Below are positions 27,520-36,882 of a stretch of 64,000 bases of DNA, piece after piece; position 1 is the first letter of the stretch, and each line of letters starts with the position of its first letter. A program made the position numbers and the translations under genes. Source of the DNA: Colwellia sp. (GTDB taxonomy: Bacteria > Pseudomonadota > Gammaproteobacteria > Enterobacterales > Alteromonadaceae); NCBI RefSeq assembly GCF_013214175.1, contig NZ_JABSPA010000004.1, positions 124,001 through 188,000 of the forward strand. Direction: 5' to 3'. The notes under the pieces were generated by a model, which was not told the origin of the DNA, searched no databases, and saw nothing but the letters and a program-made list of their open reading frames with translations.

Positions 27520-28406
27520 TCACGCTGCTATTGCTTCATATTCTATTGGTGAGCAATAATTTATACCAGAATGCATCCTCGTCGCATTGTAGTATTTGTT
27601 AATATAACTGCCAAGTGTTCCACGTAACTGTGCATCACTTTTAAAGTCATTACCACGAATAACTTCCGTTTTCATTGAATGGAAAAATGACTCCATGTGA
27701 GCATTGTCCGTACACTTTCCTGCTCGACTCAAGCTATGAACTATCCCATTTCGTTTCAATGCTTTTTGATAGACCTGACCACGATATTCAACCCCCCTAT
27801 CAGTATGTAGCATTAAATTGTTTTCTGGCTTTCTCTTTTTAATGGCATTTTGTAACGTCCGTTTTGTTACGTCCATTGTTCTGTTCTTATCTAAACTCCA
27901 ACTTATAATGCGTCGTGAATAGAGATCAATGATCACTGATAAATACCGCCATACCCCCTCACTTTTAAGTAAGTAACGTCTGCAACCCACACTTTATTTA
28001 CCGCCTTAGGTACATCTCCTTCTGGACGTAAATTTTTTTCTGCAACGAGAAAACGTTTATAAGCGGCCGAACGTGTAGTCACGCGCATCACTCTAGCGAC
28101 CAGGCCAAGTGCACGATATAAACGTTCTACGCGTTTTTTACCTATGTTGTACCCTTGCTTTTGTAATGCCTTAAAAATGCGAGGACTACCGTATCGTCCT
28201 TTGTTGTCGTTGAAGATTTGTTGAATTTTAACCTTCAACTCATCATCCTTAATTTCACGTGCGCTAGGTTGACGATTTCTCCAATCGTAATACCCACTTT
28301 TGGATACACCAAGTAAATTAATTAATGACCTAACACTTACTTCGACTCTGAGTTTTTCGATAAATTTATATCGTCCTGATGTTCCTCGGCAAGAAACCGT
28401 TGCCAC
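27520..28406 (-). pseudogene. IS3-family transposase orfB, frameshifted (DDE integrase domain)
   Basis: The orfB product is split between two frames: residues up to VWVADVTYLK in one (28406 to 27933) and SEGVWRYLSVIIDLYSRRI onward in another (27990 to 27520). The switch is at about 27965 in a run of A/T, consistent with loss of one base. The upstream part has the HTH_21-like region (GRYGSPRIFKALQKQG) and the first catalytic Asp. The downstream part has the second Asp (LHTDRGVEY) and the Glu (HMESFFHSMKTE). The break falls between catalytic residues, so the transposase should be inactive unless frameshifting rescues it. Confidence 0.88.
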
Positions 28407-28699
28407 TTTTTTAGCACGTACAACTCCTCCTTAAGCTGTTTATTTTCACGCTCAAGTTTTTGTTCGTTGGTCAGTTGTTTTTTTGCTTTCGAGTGTCCTG
28501 CTACTTTTTTACGTTTATCAGCCACAATTATTCCTTCGCGATATTCTTTTCGCCATCGTGACAGCATGAACGGGTGAATGTCGAGCTTTAGTGCGACAGA
28601 TTTTATTGTGACACCGACAACAAAACTCAGTTGAACAGCGTTAACTTTGAACTCATTTGAATACTTCCAAGTTCGTCTTGGATTGTTGTACTTTGGCAT
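28337..28699 (-). CDS. IS3-family transposase orfA (HTH + coiled coil)
   Basis: A 120-residue orfA starting MPKYNNPRRTWKYSNEFKVN at 28699 with a GAGGTG ribosome-binding site just upstream. A helix-turn-helix covers about residues 15-50 (SVALKLDIHPFMLSRWRKEY), followed by a leucine-zipper-type coiled coil (LERENKQLKEELYVLKKW). It overlaps orfB by about 70 nt, the arrangement that allows programmed frameshifting to an OrfAB fusion in this family. Confidence 0.88.
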   Translation of the reverse strand: MPKYNNPRRTWKYSNEFKVNAVQLSFVVGVTIKSVALKLDIHPFMLSRWRKEYREGIIVADKRKKVAGHSKAKKQLTNEQKLERENKQLKEELYVLKKWQRFLAEEHQDDINLSKNSESK

Positions 28700-28753
28700 A
28701 GAACACCTCATCTTTAGTTAGATTTTGGTGTCCGTTAAAGCGGGGTAAGATTA

Positions 28754-29118
28754 CTCTGTTTTTTGCAGAGCTTGTTATATCCGTTTAATTAAACTATTGC
28801 TCACTTGTGCTGGCTAAAAAATTCCAAGGTTGCGTTATTCTCACAACCGATAGCCAGCTATTTCTCAATCTAGTGCCTTAACTTGGTTTATTTTTCCTTC
28901 GCACAATAAGATCACAAACTTTATCAAATTGGTATTAGTTAACCAGTCAGAATATTTAAAATCAGAACAGTGTTTATAATTCATAAATAAATTATTTATT
29001 CAGACTTGGTTTGTTGAAAATTTATACTATGCTTTTATCAAGTGCTGTAACTTCCTCATATTCAATTGATTTTTAGTTGATTTGAAATAATAAAGAATAA
29101 TAAAGGTTAAGGTGACTT
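28754..29118. other. nuo leader region with a nested hairpin
   Basis: About 365 bases between the IS3 element and nuoA. It starts with the displaced T-tract. At 28809-28858 there is a nested stem: GCTGGCTA (28809-28816) pairs with TAGCCAGC (28851-28858), and inside it GGTTG (28828-28832) pairs with CAACC (28844-28848). The nuo promoter should lie in the AT-rich 28960-29090 part; a TATACT hexamer at 29023-29028 is a possible -10 but has no good -35. Confidence 0.5.
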
Positions 29119-29517
29119 ATGCTTTCAACCAGTTTTATAGTTTATTTTATCGCCGTTATATTATTAACTATCACCATGTTATTGGTGTCCCATTTACTCA
29201 ACCCTAAAGTCCCCAAAAGAACAAATAATGAACCATTCGAATCAGGTATAGTTGGTCAAGGAAGCACTGACATCAGATGGAATATAAATTACTTTTTGGT
29301 GGCTATTTCATTTGTTATTTTTGATATAGAAGCAGTGTTTTTGTATGTTTGGTCAATCGTGGTAATGGAAGCGGGTTGGCAAGGTTTTTTTATCACTTCT
29401 TTTTTCATCTTCATATTATTAATCGCCCTACTCTATGAAATCAAACAAGGCGCCTTTCTCTGGGGTGAGAAAAGCCCCGCTAAAAATGTGCCAAATCAGT
29501 TAAGTAAAGAGGCTTAA
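29119..29517 (+). CDS. nuoA: NADH-quinone oxidoreductase subunit A
   Basis: Small membrane subunit of respiratory complex I, 132 residues with three membrane helices. The diagnostic loop [20 protein letters not shown] between helices 1 and 2 and the acidic [14 protein letters not shown] of helix 2 are present. It opens the operon, and nuoB starts 1 nt after its stop. Slightly longer at the C-terminus than some homologues (ends [10 protein letters not shown]). Confidence 0.96.
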   Translation: MLSTSFIVYFIAVILLTITMLLVSHLLNPKVPKRTNNEPFESGIVGQGSTDIRWNINYFLVAISFVIFDIEAVFLYVWSIVVMEAGWQGFFITSFFIFILLIALLYEIKQGAFLWGEKSPAKNVPNQLSKEA

Positions 29518-29518
29518 T

Positions 29519-30163
29519 ATGCGCTGGAAATTAACGAAACCAGAACAAGTAATTGATACTCAAGTTGCCGGCATTGAAGAAATTACTGAGAAAAACCTAC
29601 TTTTAGCCAAGCTTGATGACCTAGTGGCTTGGGGCCGAGGTAACTCTCTGTGGCCATATAATTTTGGTTTATCTTGCTGCTACGTTGAAATGGCCACCTC
29701 TTTTACCAGTCGTCATGATATCGCCCGTTTTGGCTCCGAGGTAATACGTGCAACACCAAGAGAAGCTGATTTAATTGTCATATCAGGTACAGTATTTTTA
29801 AAAATGGCGCCCGTTATACAATACCTTTATGAGCAAATGCTTGAGCCTAAATGGGTTATTTGCATGGGTTCATGTGCCAATTCTGGCGGCATGTATGATG
29901 TTTATAGTGTTGTGCAAGGCGCAGATCGATTTCTGCCTGTTGATGTTTATGTACCAGGCTGCCCTCCTCGCCCTGAAGCCTTAATGTATGGTTTAACATT
30001 ACTACAACAGGCCATCAAAGATGGTTACACCAAACAGCAAAGACCGCTGAATCGCATTATTACACCAGAAGAAATAGAAAATTTTGCAGCTCGTAATATG
30101 AGAGATGAAAAAAACGATTCTCGTATGGCCGTAACGACACTTCGAACGCCCGATGGAGTCTAG
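29519..30163 (+). CDS. nuoB: NADH-quinone oxidoreductase subunit B
   Basis: Peripheral-arm subunit carrying the terminal 4Fe-4S cluster N2. The cluster motif is visible: tandem cysteines in [11 protein letters not shown] (about residues 52-62), then [12 protein letters not shown], and [17 protein letters not shown]. The 214-residue length fits the gammaproteobacterial NuoB. It is packed between nuoA (1 nt) and nuoCD (3 nt). Confidence 0.97.
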   Translation: MRWKLTKPEQVIDTQVAGIEEITEKNLLLAKLDDLVAWGRGNSLWPYNFGLSCCYVEMATSFTSRHDIARFGSEVIRATPREADLIVISGTVFLKMAPVIQYLYEQMLEPKWVICMGSCANSGGMYDVYSVVQGADRFLPVDVYVPGCPPRPEALMYGLTLLQQAIKDGYTKQQRPLNRIITPEEIENFAARNMRDEKNDSRMAVTTLRTPDGV

Positions 30164-30166
30164 TTT

Positions 30167-31939
30167 ATGACATCAGAGCGTAATAATAAGATAAACGATG
30201 AGCTACTAGCACAAATTCCTGAACTGTTTAATCAATTCAATAAAGAGAATTTTTCAGCTCAAAGTACCTGTGACGACATAGTGACCTTATGGGTTTCCAG
30301 TAAAATGATAATTTCTATATTATCCTTTATGAAAACCATCACTGAACCCTTTGATATGCTTTACGATTTATATGCTGTTGATGAAAGGCTGCGTTTAGAT
30401 AAAAATCTATACCCCGCTTTAGATTTCACTATTGTTTATCAACTATTATCAATTAAAAGAAATAAACATATTAGATTTAAAGTTGCCTTAGATGAAACCC
30501 AACTGCACATTCCCACCAGCACGCACTTATTCAAAAATGCCAATTGGTATGAAAGAGAAGCATGGGATCTGTTTGGTATAACCTTCATCGATCACCCACT
30601 GTTAACCCGTATTTTATTACCCCCTACCTTTAAAGGTCATCCATTGCGTAAAGAGTTTCCTTGTCGAGCGACAGAAAATGACCCCTTTACTTTAGATGAA
30701 CAAAAACTACAAAAGGAACAACAAGCATTAAAATTTATTCCTGAGCAATGGGGCATGAAAAAAAGTAACGATGATAACGACTACATGTTCCTTAATTTAG
30801 GACCAAACCATCCGAGTGTTCATGGTGTATTTCGCATCGCATTACAACTTGATGGTGAACGTGTTATCGATGCAGTACCCGATATTGGCTTCCATCATAG
30901 AGGCGCTGAAAAAATAGCAGAGCGTCAAACCTGGCATGGTTTTATTCCCTACACAGATCGCATCGACTATTTAGGTGGAGTAATGAATAACTTCCCTTAT
31001 ATTTTAGCGATTGAAAAATTAGCCGGTATTGAAGTCTCTGAACGGGTTAAGTGCATTCGCGTCATGTTGTCGGAATGTTTTCGAATATTAAGTCATATGC
31101 TATTTTTTGGTACCTTTGCCCAAGATATTGGTCAGTTGTCACCTATATTTTATTTATTCATCGATAGAGAAAAATTATTTGCCATTATTGAGGCTATCAC
31201 GGGGGCAAGAATGCACCCTAGCTGGTTTCGTATCGGCGGTTTAGCCCAAGATTTACCCCAAGGTTGGGATAAAATGATGCTTGAATTCACTGATTATTTT
31301 CCTAAACGATTAGATGAATACGAAGTCATGGTAATGCAAAATAGTATTATTAAAAGACGCAGTATCGGCATAGGTAAATATACCACGCAACAAGCCATTG
31401 ATTGGGGCGTTACGGGTGCAGGTTTACGCGCGACTGGCTGTGATTATGACTTAAGAAAACAATCACCTTATAGCGGTTATGAAAACTACGACTTTACCGT
31501 ACCACTAGATGATCAAGGCGATGCCTATTCTCGCTGTAAACTTAGGGTAGAGGAAATGCGCCAGAGTATCCGTATTATTGAGCAATGCATTAAACATATG
31601 CCACAAGGGCCATATAAAGCAGAACATCCTTGCACAACGCCACCGATGAATAACCTCAGTAAAAATGATATCGAAACACAAATACAACACTTTTTAAATA
31701 CCAGTTGGGGAGCTGTAATGCCAAATGGCGAGTCATCTTTTGCCGTTGAAGCCACTAAAGGCATCAACAGTTATAGCATCATCAGTGATGGCACCAGCTC
31801 AAGTTATCGTACACGCATCAGAACCCCTTCTTTTCCACATTTACAAATGATTCCTGAAATATCGAAAGGTTTAATGCTTGCCGATTTAATCGTCATTATC
31901 GCCAGTATAGATTTTGTTATGGCTGATGTTGATAGATGA
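30167..31939 (+). CDS. nuoCD: NADH-quinone oxidoreductase fused subunit C/D
   Basis: Fused NuoC (about residues 1-190) and NuoD (about 200-590), as in E. coli. The C part ends with [14 protein letters not shown] and [10 protein letters not shown]. The D part begins [19 protein letters not shown] and includes [20 protein letters not shown] and, at the end, [20 protein letters not shown] with the conserved terminal DVDR. The quinone-site residues His and Asp/Tyr of NuoD are retained. It is followed by an unusual 97-nt spacer with a hairpin before nuoE. Confidence 0.97.
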   Translation: MTSERNNKINDELLAQIPELFNQFNKENFSAQSTCDDIVTLWVSSKMIISILSFMKTITEPFDMLYDLYAVDERLRLDKNLYPALDFTIVYQLLSIKRNKHIRFKVALDETQLHIPTSTHLFKNANWYEREAWDLFGITFIDHPLLTRILLPPTFKGHPLRKEFPCRATENDPFTLDEQKLQKEQQALKFIPEQWGMKKSNDDNDYMFLNLGPNHPSVHGVFRIALQLDGERVIDAVPDIGFHHRGAEKIAERQTWHGFIPYTDRIDYLGGVMNNFPYILAIEKLAGIEVSERVKCIRVMLSECFRILSHMLFFGTFAQDIGQLSPIFYLFIDREKLFAIIEAITGARMHPSWFRIGGLAQDLPQGWDKMMLEFTDYFPKRLDEYEVMVMQNSIIKRRSIGIGKYTTQQAIDWGVTGAGLRATGCDYDLRKQSPYSGYENYDFTVPLDDQGDAYSRCKLRVEEMRQSIRIIEQCIKHMPQGPYKAEHPCTTPPMNNLSKNDIETQIQHFLNTSWGAVMPNGESSFAVEATKGINSYSIISDGTSSSYRTRIRTPSFPHLQMIPEISKGLMLADLIVIIASIDFVMADVDR

Positions 31940-31951
31940 TATTGATATGTG

Positions 31952-31975
31952 AACTTTGTAGGTAAGTACAAAGTT
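31952..31975 (+). promoter_or_regulatory. Perfect hairpin in the nuoCD-nuoE spacer
   Basis: AACTTTGTA (31952-31960) and TACAAAGTT (31967-31975) are perfect 9-bp arms around a 6-base loop. No T-tract follows, so it is unlikely to terminate. It sits in the only long gap of the operon and could be an mRNA processing or stability element, or an operator. Confidence 0.55.
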
Positions 31976-32036
31976 AATGAAGTAAATCTTGATGATATAA
32001 AAAGTATGCAAGTAAAAATAAACGAGGAGATGCTCT

Positions 32037-32555
32037 ATGACATTACATAACGAGATTCCAACTAATCAAACAGTTGAACTCAGTGATGTTGAAAAAGCCC
32101 AAATTGATAAATTGTTACTTGAAACACCCTATACCTCTGGGGCGAGTATTGATGCCTTGAAAATAATACAAAGCCACCGAGGCTGGGTCAGCGATACCAG
32201 CCTGTTAGCTTTATCTCTTTATTTAAATTTACCCCTAGGGGATCTAGATTCCGTTGCCACGTTTTATAACCTTATTTTTCGCCAGCCCGTCGGTAAAGTG
32301 GTATTGCACCCATGTGATGGCATTAGTTGCGATCTTATGGGTGGACAGAAAATCAGACTGTGCATTAACAAACAGCTAAAAATAACTAATGGCCAAACTA
32401 CAGAGGATAATCAATTTACCCTGATACCCCTGCCTTGCTTAGGTGCATGTGATAAAGCACCAGTAATGATAGCCAACCAAATACTATTTGAGCTAATACA
32501 AGAAGAAAGTTTGCCTTTGATTTTAAATAACTTAACAGAGGCAACATCTAAATGA
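32037..32555 (+). CDS. nuoE: NADH-quinone oxidoreductase subunit E
   Basis: NADH-dehydrogenase-module subunit binding 2Fe-2S cluster N1a. The four cysteines are seen as HPCDGISC (C-x4-C) and LPCLGACD (C-x3-C). The thioredoxin-like fold region VATFYNLIFRQPVGK precedes them. The 172-residue protein has an upstream GAGGAGA ribosome-binding site. Its stop overlaps the start of nuoF by 4 nt. Confidence 0.96.
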   Translation: MTLHNEIPTNQTVELSDVEKAQIDKLLLETPYTSGASIDALKIIQSHRGWVSDTSLLALSLYLNLPLGDLDSVATFYNLIFRQPVGKVVLHPCDGISCDLMGGQKIRLCINKQLKITNGQTTEDNQFTLIPLPCLGACDKAPVMIANQILFELIQEESLPLILNNLTEATSK

Positions 32556-33913
32556 ACTCTGAACAAAGTATCGAGCAAAGTACAGAACAAGGTAGAGAGC
32601 AAAGCCCTAAGCCGACAAAACCTTTAACACGTTTTATCACCGATGATGATAACTGCTGGCAGTTAAGCCAGTATCAAAATCTAGGTGGATATGATGGTTT
32701 AAAACACGCTTTAACACTCTCTCATACTGCAGTACTCGATGAAATAAAAGCGTCTAATCTCAGAGGCCGCGGAGGGGCGGGTTTTCCTACCGGATTAAAA
32801 TGGAGTTTTGTGCCGCAAGGTGATGACGCACCTCGTCCAAAATACATGATAGTTAATGCCGATGAAATGGAACCTGGCGCATTTAAAGACAGATTATTAT
32901 TAGAAAAAACACCACATCAAATCATAGAAGGCTTGCTCATAGGGGGTTATACCTTAGATGCCGACATAGGCTATATTTTTATTCGAGGTGATTATTATAC
33001 CGCTATCCAACATATAGAAATCGCCCTGAAAGAATGTTACGACAATAACCTATTAGGCAAAGATATTCTTGGCAGTGGCTTTAATTTTGAAATACATATC
33101 CATACCAGTGCAGGACGCTATATTTGCGGCGAAGAAACCGCTTTAATCAATTCCCTTGAAGGAAAACGAGCAACCCCCAGAGCAAAACCGCCCTTTCCAC
33201 AAGTGGCTGGCTTATGGGGTAAACCTACCATAGTGAACAATGTCGAAACTTTTTGTAATTTACCTCATATTATAAATTTTGGTGCCGATTGGTTTAAATC
33301 TTTGGGACGCTTTAAAGATTCCGGGACAAAAATATTTGGTGTCAGTGGTCGGGTTAAAAACCCCGGTTTATGGGAGTTGCCTATGGGCACGCCTATTGGT
33401 GAAATCATTGAGAATTACGCCGGCGGTATGTCTGATGGTTATAAATTAAAAGGATATTTACCTGGCGGAGGCTCAACCGATTTTTTACTAGAAAAACACT
33501 TCGATACCCCGATGGATTATGACGAAATAGGTAAACAAAGAAGTCGTATGGGCACAGGCACAATTATTGTTTTAGATGATAAATACTGCCCTGTGGCTAT
33601 GGTGTTAAATTTAGTTAAATTTTTCGCTCAAGAATCATGTGGCTGGTGTACACCATGCAGGGATGGTTTGCCTTGGGCTGCGGTATTACTTGAGAAAATA
33701 GAACAAGGTAAAGGCGAGTTAACTGACATTGAACAGCTTGAAGATTTATGTAAATTTGCCGCCCCCGGTAATACTTTTTGTGCACTTGCACCCGGTGCAG
33801 TTGAACCCTTACAAAGTGCCCTCAATTATTTCAGAGATGATTTTGAACAACATATAGAACAGAAGTCATGCCCTTATTGCGCTCAAGACCATTCGGAGGC
33901 AGCTCATGACTAA
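32552..33913 (+). CDS. nuoF: NADH-quinone oxidoreductase subunit F
   Basis: NADH- and FMN-binding subunit with 4Fe-4S cluster N3; 453 residues. Motifs: SNLRGRGGAGFPTGLKW (NADH/FMN site, about residue 69), GAYICGEETALINSLEGK-type text (YICGEETALINSLEG), VNNVETFCNLP, and the cluster motif SCGWCTPCRDG followed later by FCALAPGAVEP. The first ~25 residues (EQSIEQSTEQGREQSPK) are a charged repetitive extension not needed for the fold. Overlaps nuoE and nuoG. Confidence 0.97.
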   Translation: MNSEQSIEQSTEQGREQSPKPTKPLTRFITDDDNCWQLSQYQNLGGYDGLKHALTLSHTAVLDEIKASNLRGRGGAGFPTGLKWSFVPQGDDAPRPKYMIVNADEMEPGAFKDRLLLEKTPHQIIEGLLIGGYTLDADIGYIFIRGDYYTAIQHIEIALKECYDNNLLGKDILGSGFNFEIHIHTSAGRYICGEETALINSLEGKRATPRAKPPFPQVAGLWGKPTIVNNVETFCNLPHIINFGADWFKSLGRFKDSGTKIFGVSGRVKNPGLWELPMGTPIGEIIENYAGGMSDGYKLKGYLPGGGSTDFLLEKHFDTPMDYDEIGKQRSRMGTGTIIVLDDKYCPVAMVLNLVKFFAQESCGWCTPCRDGLPWAAVLLEKIEQGKGELTDIEQLEDLCKFAAPGNTFCALAPGAVEPLQSALNYFRDDFEQHIEQKSCPYCAQDHSEAAHD

Positions 33914-36731
33914 CATGGTCACTATTTTTATTGAGGACTTACCCTATCAAGTAGCTGATGATATTAACTTGCTGCAAGCATGTTTAAGTTTAAAGTTGGA
34001 TATACCCTACTTTTGTTGGCACCCCGCGATGGGATCTGTCGGTGCTTGTCGTCAATGTGCGGTAATGCAATATCAAAATGAAGACGATACCAGGGGTCGA
34101 TTAGTCATGTCTTGCATGACGCCTGTATCTGAGGGCATGCGATTATCATTTAACAATGAAAAAGCCGAAACCTTTCGAGCGACAAATATAGAAGCCATTA
34201 TGACAAATCATCCTCATGATTGTCCGGTATGTGAAGAAGGCGGCGACTGTCACTTACAAGATATGACTTTGCTCAGTGGCCATATAAAACGCCGTTATCC
34301 TGGCACAAAACGTACTCATAACAATCAATACTTAGGGCCTTTATTAAATCATGAAATGAATCGCTGCATCGGTTGTTATCGCTGCGTGCGATTTTATCGT
34401 GATTATTGTGGCGGTAATGATTTAAATGTTTTCTCTTCAAAAAACAACATTTATTTTGGTCGTGCTGAACCAGGCATTTTAGAGAATGAATTTAGTGGCA
34501 ATTTAGCTGAAGTATGCCCTACCGGCGTATTTACCGATAAACCGTTTAGCCAGCACTACATTCGCAAATGGGATCTGCAATCATCGCCGTCAATTTGTAG
34601 CCATTGCAGTGTTGGTTGTAATACTTATGTCACTGAACGTGGCGGTATTATACGCAAGATTAACAATCGATATAATGAAGAAATAAATGGCCATTTTTTA
34701 TGTGACCGTGGCAGGTTTGCTTATCAACATGTCAATCATGAAAGTAAATTAACCCAAGTATGGTCTCGTGCTCAGCAACAAAATAGTCAAAGCCAACAAA
34801 CCCATGTTTTGGATGATAAAAAAGCACATAGTCAATTCAGCCAATGGCTCAATGAAGCTGATGCGCAAGTCGTAGGTATTGGCTCTGCCCGTTCCTCCAT
34901 TGAAAATAATGCCGCTCTACATAAGTTAGTTGGCGCCAATAATTTTTATGCTGGTATAGCCAGTGACGAATTCAGTCAACTGCAGTTATTAATTAAAACC
35001 TATAAAAGTAATCAGCTTTCTTTAGTTTCTCTTAATGACATAGAACAAAGTGATGCGGTACTTTTAGTGGGCGAAGATGTAACACAAACAGCACCTAGAT
35101 TAGCCTTATCTATAAGGCAAATGACTAAAAATGCCGGCATTGCTAAAGCGGCTAAAATGGGGATAAAACATTGGCAAGATGAAGCCGTAAGAAATATCAG
35201 TCAAGATGAAAAATCACCGCTTATTATTATCAATACTCATGAAACTAAATTAGCTGATGTGGCAAAACATAACCTAAACTTAGCCCCGAATAAACAGCTT
35301 GAACTACTTTTAGAAATTGAAGCTTATCTGACTAATGAAGACGCTAAAACACATTTTTCTGCAACACTTTTGTCTGAAACAAAAAGTTCTGACATCGCCA
35401 TAGCTATCGCCAATGAATTACTTACAGCAAATAACCCCGTCGTTGTCACTGGCACCCATAGTTTTGATATTACCTTGTTATCAGCATGTTTAAGAGTCAG
35501 TATTTTATTAAAAGATCAAAAAGAAAATGCAGGGTTTTATTGTGCAACATCGGCTATTAATGCCTTAGGACTGTCTTTATTAGTACAGCCTGATGATGAT
35601 ATTGCTCATGACCTTGATAGCTTAATAGAAAATATAAAATCTAAGCCACCGACATTACTTATCATTATGGAAACTGATTTATACCGGTATTGCTCAAATG
35701 AAAAACTAACCACTTATTTAGATAAAATTAAGCATATTGTTGTTATTGAGCAAATCCTAACCGATACAGTGAAAATGGCAGATTTGGTATTACCTGCCGC
35801 CTCTTTTGCTGAACAACATGGCAGCTGGTTAAATAATGAAGCTAGATTACAACGTGCTTATGCCGTTATGCCCGCAAGTGAAATGAGACAAACCCCAGTG
35901 CAATGGTTAGCACAACATAACTCGCTTGATGATGAGCATAACCTTTATCGCTACATTCAAAATATCAGCCCTCTTTTGCAACCAATAATGCAATTTTACA
36001 CAGCGGATAAAAGTGACTTTTCCGTCGCTAGCCAGCCAATGCGATCATCGGCTCGAACGGCTTTTTTTGCCAATATCGATGTTAAAGAATATGCGCCTAA
36101 ACGTGATGAAAAATCCAATTTGACCTTTTCCATGGAAGGGGTTGCTGGTTTTAGACAACAAACACTGAATAATAGCCAACATAAAATAACCACGCCAGTG
36201 ACGGGTGTCTGGTCACCTAAATGGAATTCAAATCAAGCGGTGAATAAAACCTTAAGTAACACCTTAAATGAATCAAGCGTTCAAGATAAAGCAGATTTAG
36301 ACATAGGCTTGAACTTAGACTTGAACTTAAGCTTAAAAATATTTGACCATATCAATACAAACAGGTTTGAAGTACCTGCTTCTAAAATAGATTCACCAAG
36401 TCAGCCATTAACTAACATAAGTATTTGTCCTCATCATCATATTTATAGTAATGACGAACTCAGCGATTATTCGTCAAGCATTCAGCAACTAAGACCTGAT
36501 CCGGTAATTTCCCTTAATCAAAAGCAAGCAAACGATTTAGCCATTAAATCTGGTGAAAACCTCACTATAACCTCTAATAATTATAATATTTCTTTGCCCT
36601 GCCTTATTAATAATACTCTGGCAGACAAAGTTGTTTTAGTACCCTTTACTGAATTCATGCGCTTGGGAGCTAACAAGCAGGTTTCATCTAATTACTCTGC
36701 TGGGAATACTAATGGAGATGTAAATGGATAG
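33906..36731 (+). CDS. nuoG: NADH-quinone oxidoreductase subunit G
   Basis: Large iron-sulphur subunit, 941 residues. The N-terminal ferredoxin domain has PYFCWHPAMGSVGACRQCAV. The H-cluster domain has HDCPVCEEGGDCHLQDM and RCIGCYRCVRFYRDYCGG. The molybdopterin-like domain starts SICSHCSVGCNTYVTERGG with the CxxCxxxC set of the extra N7 cluster, followed by FLCDRGRF. The stretch from about 740 to 830 is poorly conserved and Asn/Ser-rich. Its last codons overlap the start of a small ORF that copies the nuoH start. Confidence 0.95.
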   Translation: MTNMVTIFIEDLPYQVADDINLLQACLSLKLDIPYFCWHPAMGSVGACRQCAVMQYQNEDDTRGRLVMSCMTPVSEGMRLSFNNEKAETFRATNIEAIMTNHPHDCPVCEEGGDCHLQDMTLLSGHIKRRYPGTKRTHNNQYLGPLLNHEMNRCIGCYRCVRFYRDYCGGNDLNVFSSKNNIYFGRAEPGILENEFSGNLAEVCPTGVFTDKPFSQHYIRKWDLQSSPSICSHCSVGCNTYVTERGGIIRKINNRYNEEINGHFLCDRGRFAYQHVNHESKLTQVWSRAQQQNSQSQQTHVLDDKKAHSQFSQWLNEADAQVVGIGSARSSIENNAALHKLVGANNFYAGIASDEFSQLQLLIKTYKSNQLSLVSLNDIEQSDAVLLVGEDVTQTAPRLALSIRQMTKNAGIAKAAKMGIKHWQDEAVRNISQDEKSPLIIINTHETKLADVAKHNLNLAPNKQLELLLEIEAYLTNEDAKTHFSATLLSETKSSDIAIAIANELLTANNPVVVTGTHSFDITLLSACLRVSILLKDQKENAGFYCATSAINALGLSLLVQPDDDIAHDLDSLIENIKSKPPTLLIIMETDLYRYCSNEKLTTYLDKIKHIVVIEQILTDTVKMADLVLPAASFAEQHGSWLNNEARLQRAYAVMPASEMRQTPVQWLAQHNSLDDEHNLYRYIQNISPLLQPIMQFYTADKSDFSVASQPMRSSARTAFFANIDVKEYAPKRDEKSNLTFSMEGVAGFRQQTLNNSQHKITTPVTGVWSPKWNSNQAVNKTLSNTLNESSVQDKADLDIGLNLDLNLSLKIFDHINTNRFEVPASKIDSPSQPLTNISICPHHHIYSNDELSDYSSSIQQLRPDPVISLNQKQANDLAIKSGENLTITSNNYNISLPCLINNTLADKVVLVPFTEFMRLGANKQVSSNYSAGNTNGDVNG

Positions 36732-36882
36732 CTGGTTAACACCCTTAATCATATTAATCGTTTTGCTCTTCATATTAGCTGCTTGGTCTACATGGTTAAC
36801 ACGTAGATTTATATCTTTTTGGCAAGCGCCTAAAAATATCCAGCCTTCGTTAAATAACCTTGAGGGAGAATGTAATGACTAG
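36724..36882 (+). CDS. 52-residue partial duplicate of the NuoH N-terminus
   Basis: Small open frame beginning [20 protein letters not shown] and ending [10 protein letters not shown]. The real NuoH begins [20 protein letters not shown], and about two thirds of the first 33 residues match, including W and RR positions after the helix. The DNA is also similar, so this is a tandem partial duplication. The frame overlaps the nuoG stop at its start (ATG at 36724) and the nuoH start at its end, as in coupled genes. It would make a single-helix membrane peptide. It could be decaying or kept as a small accessory; translation is unproven. Confidence 0.6.
   Translation: MDSWLTPLIILIVLLFILAAWSTWLTRRFISFWQAPKNIQPSLNNLEGECND

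Larger units (their letters stand above)
27488..28753 (-). mobile_element. IS3-family insertion sequence (inactivated)
   Basis: A 1266-bp element with imperfect terminal inverted repeats. The left end reads ATCTTCCCCCGATAAAACGG and the complement of the right end reads ATCTTACCCCGCTTTAACGG, both continuing into GACAC. It carries orfA and a frameshifted orfB on the minus strand. The pentamer CTCTG occurs immediately outside both ends (27483-27487 and 28754-28758), a likely target-site duplication. The right end may carry two extra bases relative to the left; exact ends are my reading of repeat and TSD together. Confidence 0.85.

Noticed and set aside
27933..27990. Treating the orfB break as the programmed IS3 frameshift
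   Set aside because: The programmed site is at the orfA/orfB overlap (near 28340-28400). This second break is inside the catalytic domain and needs a one-base deletion.
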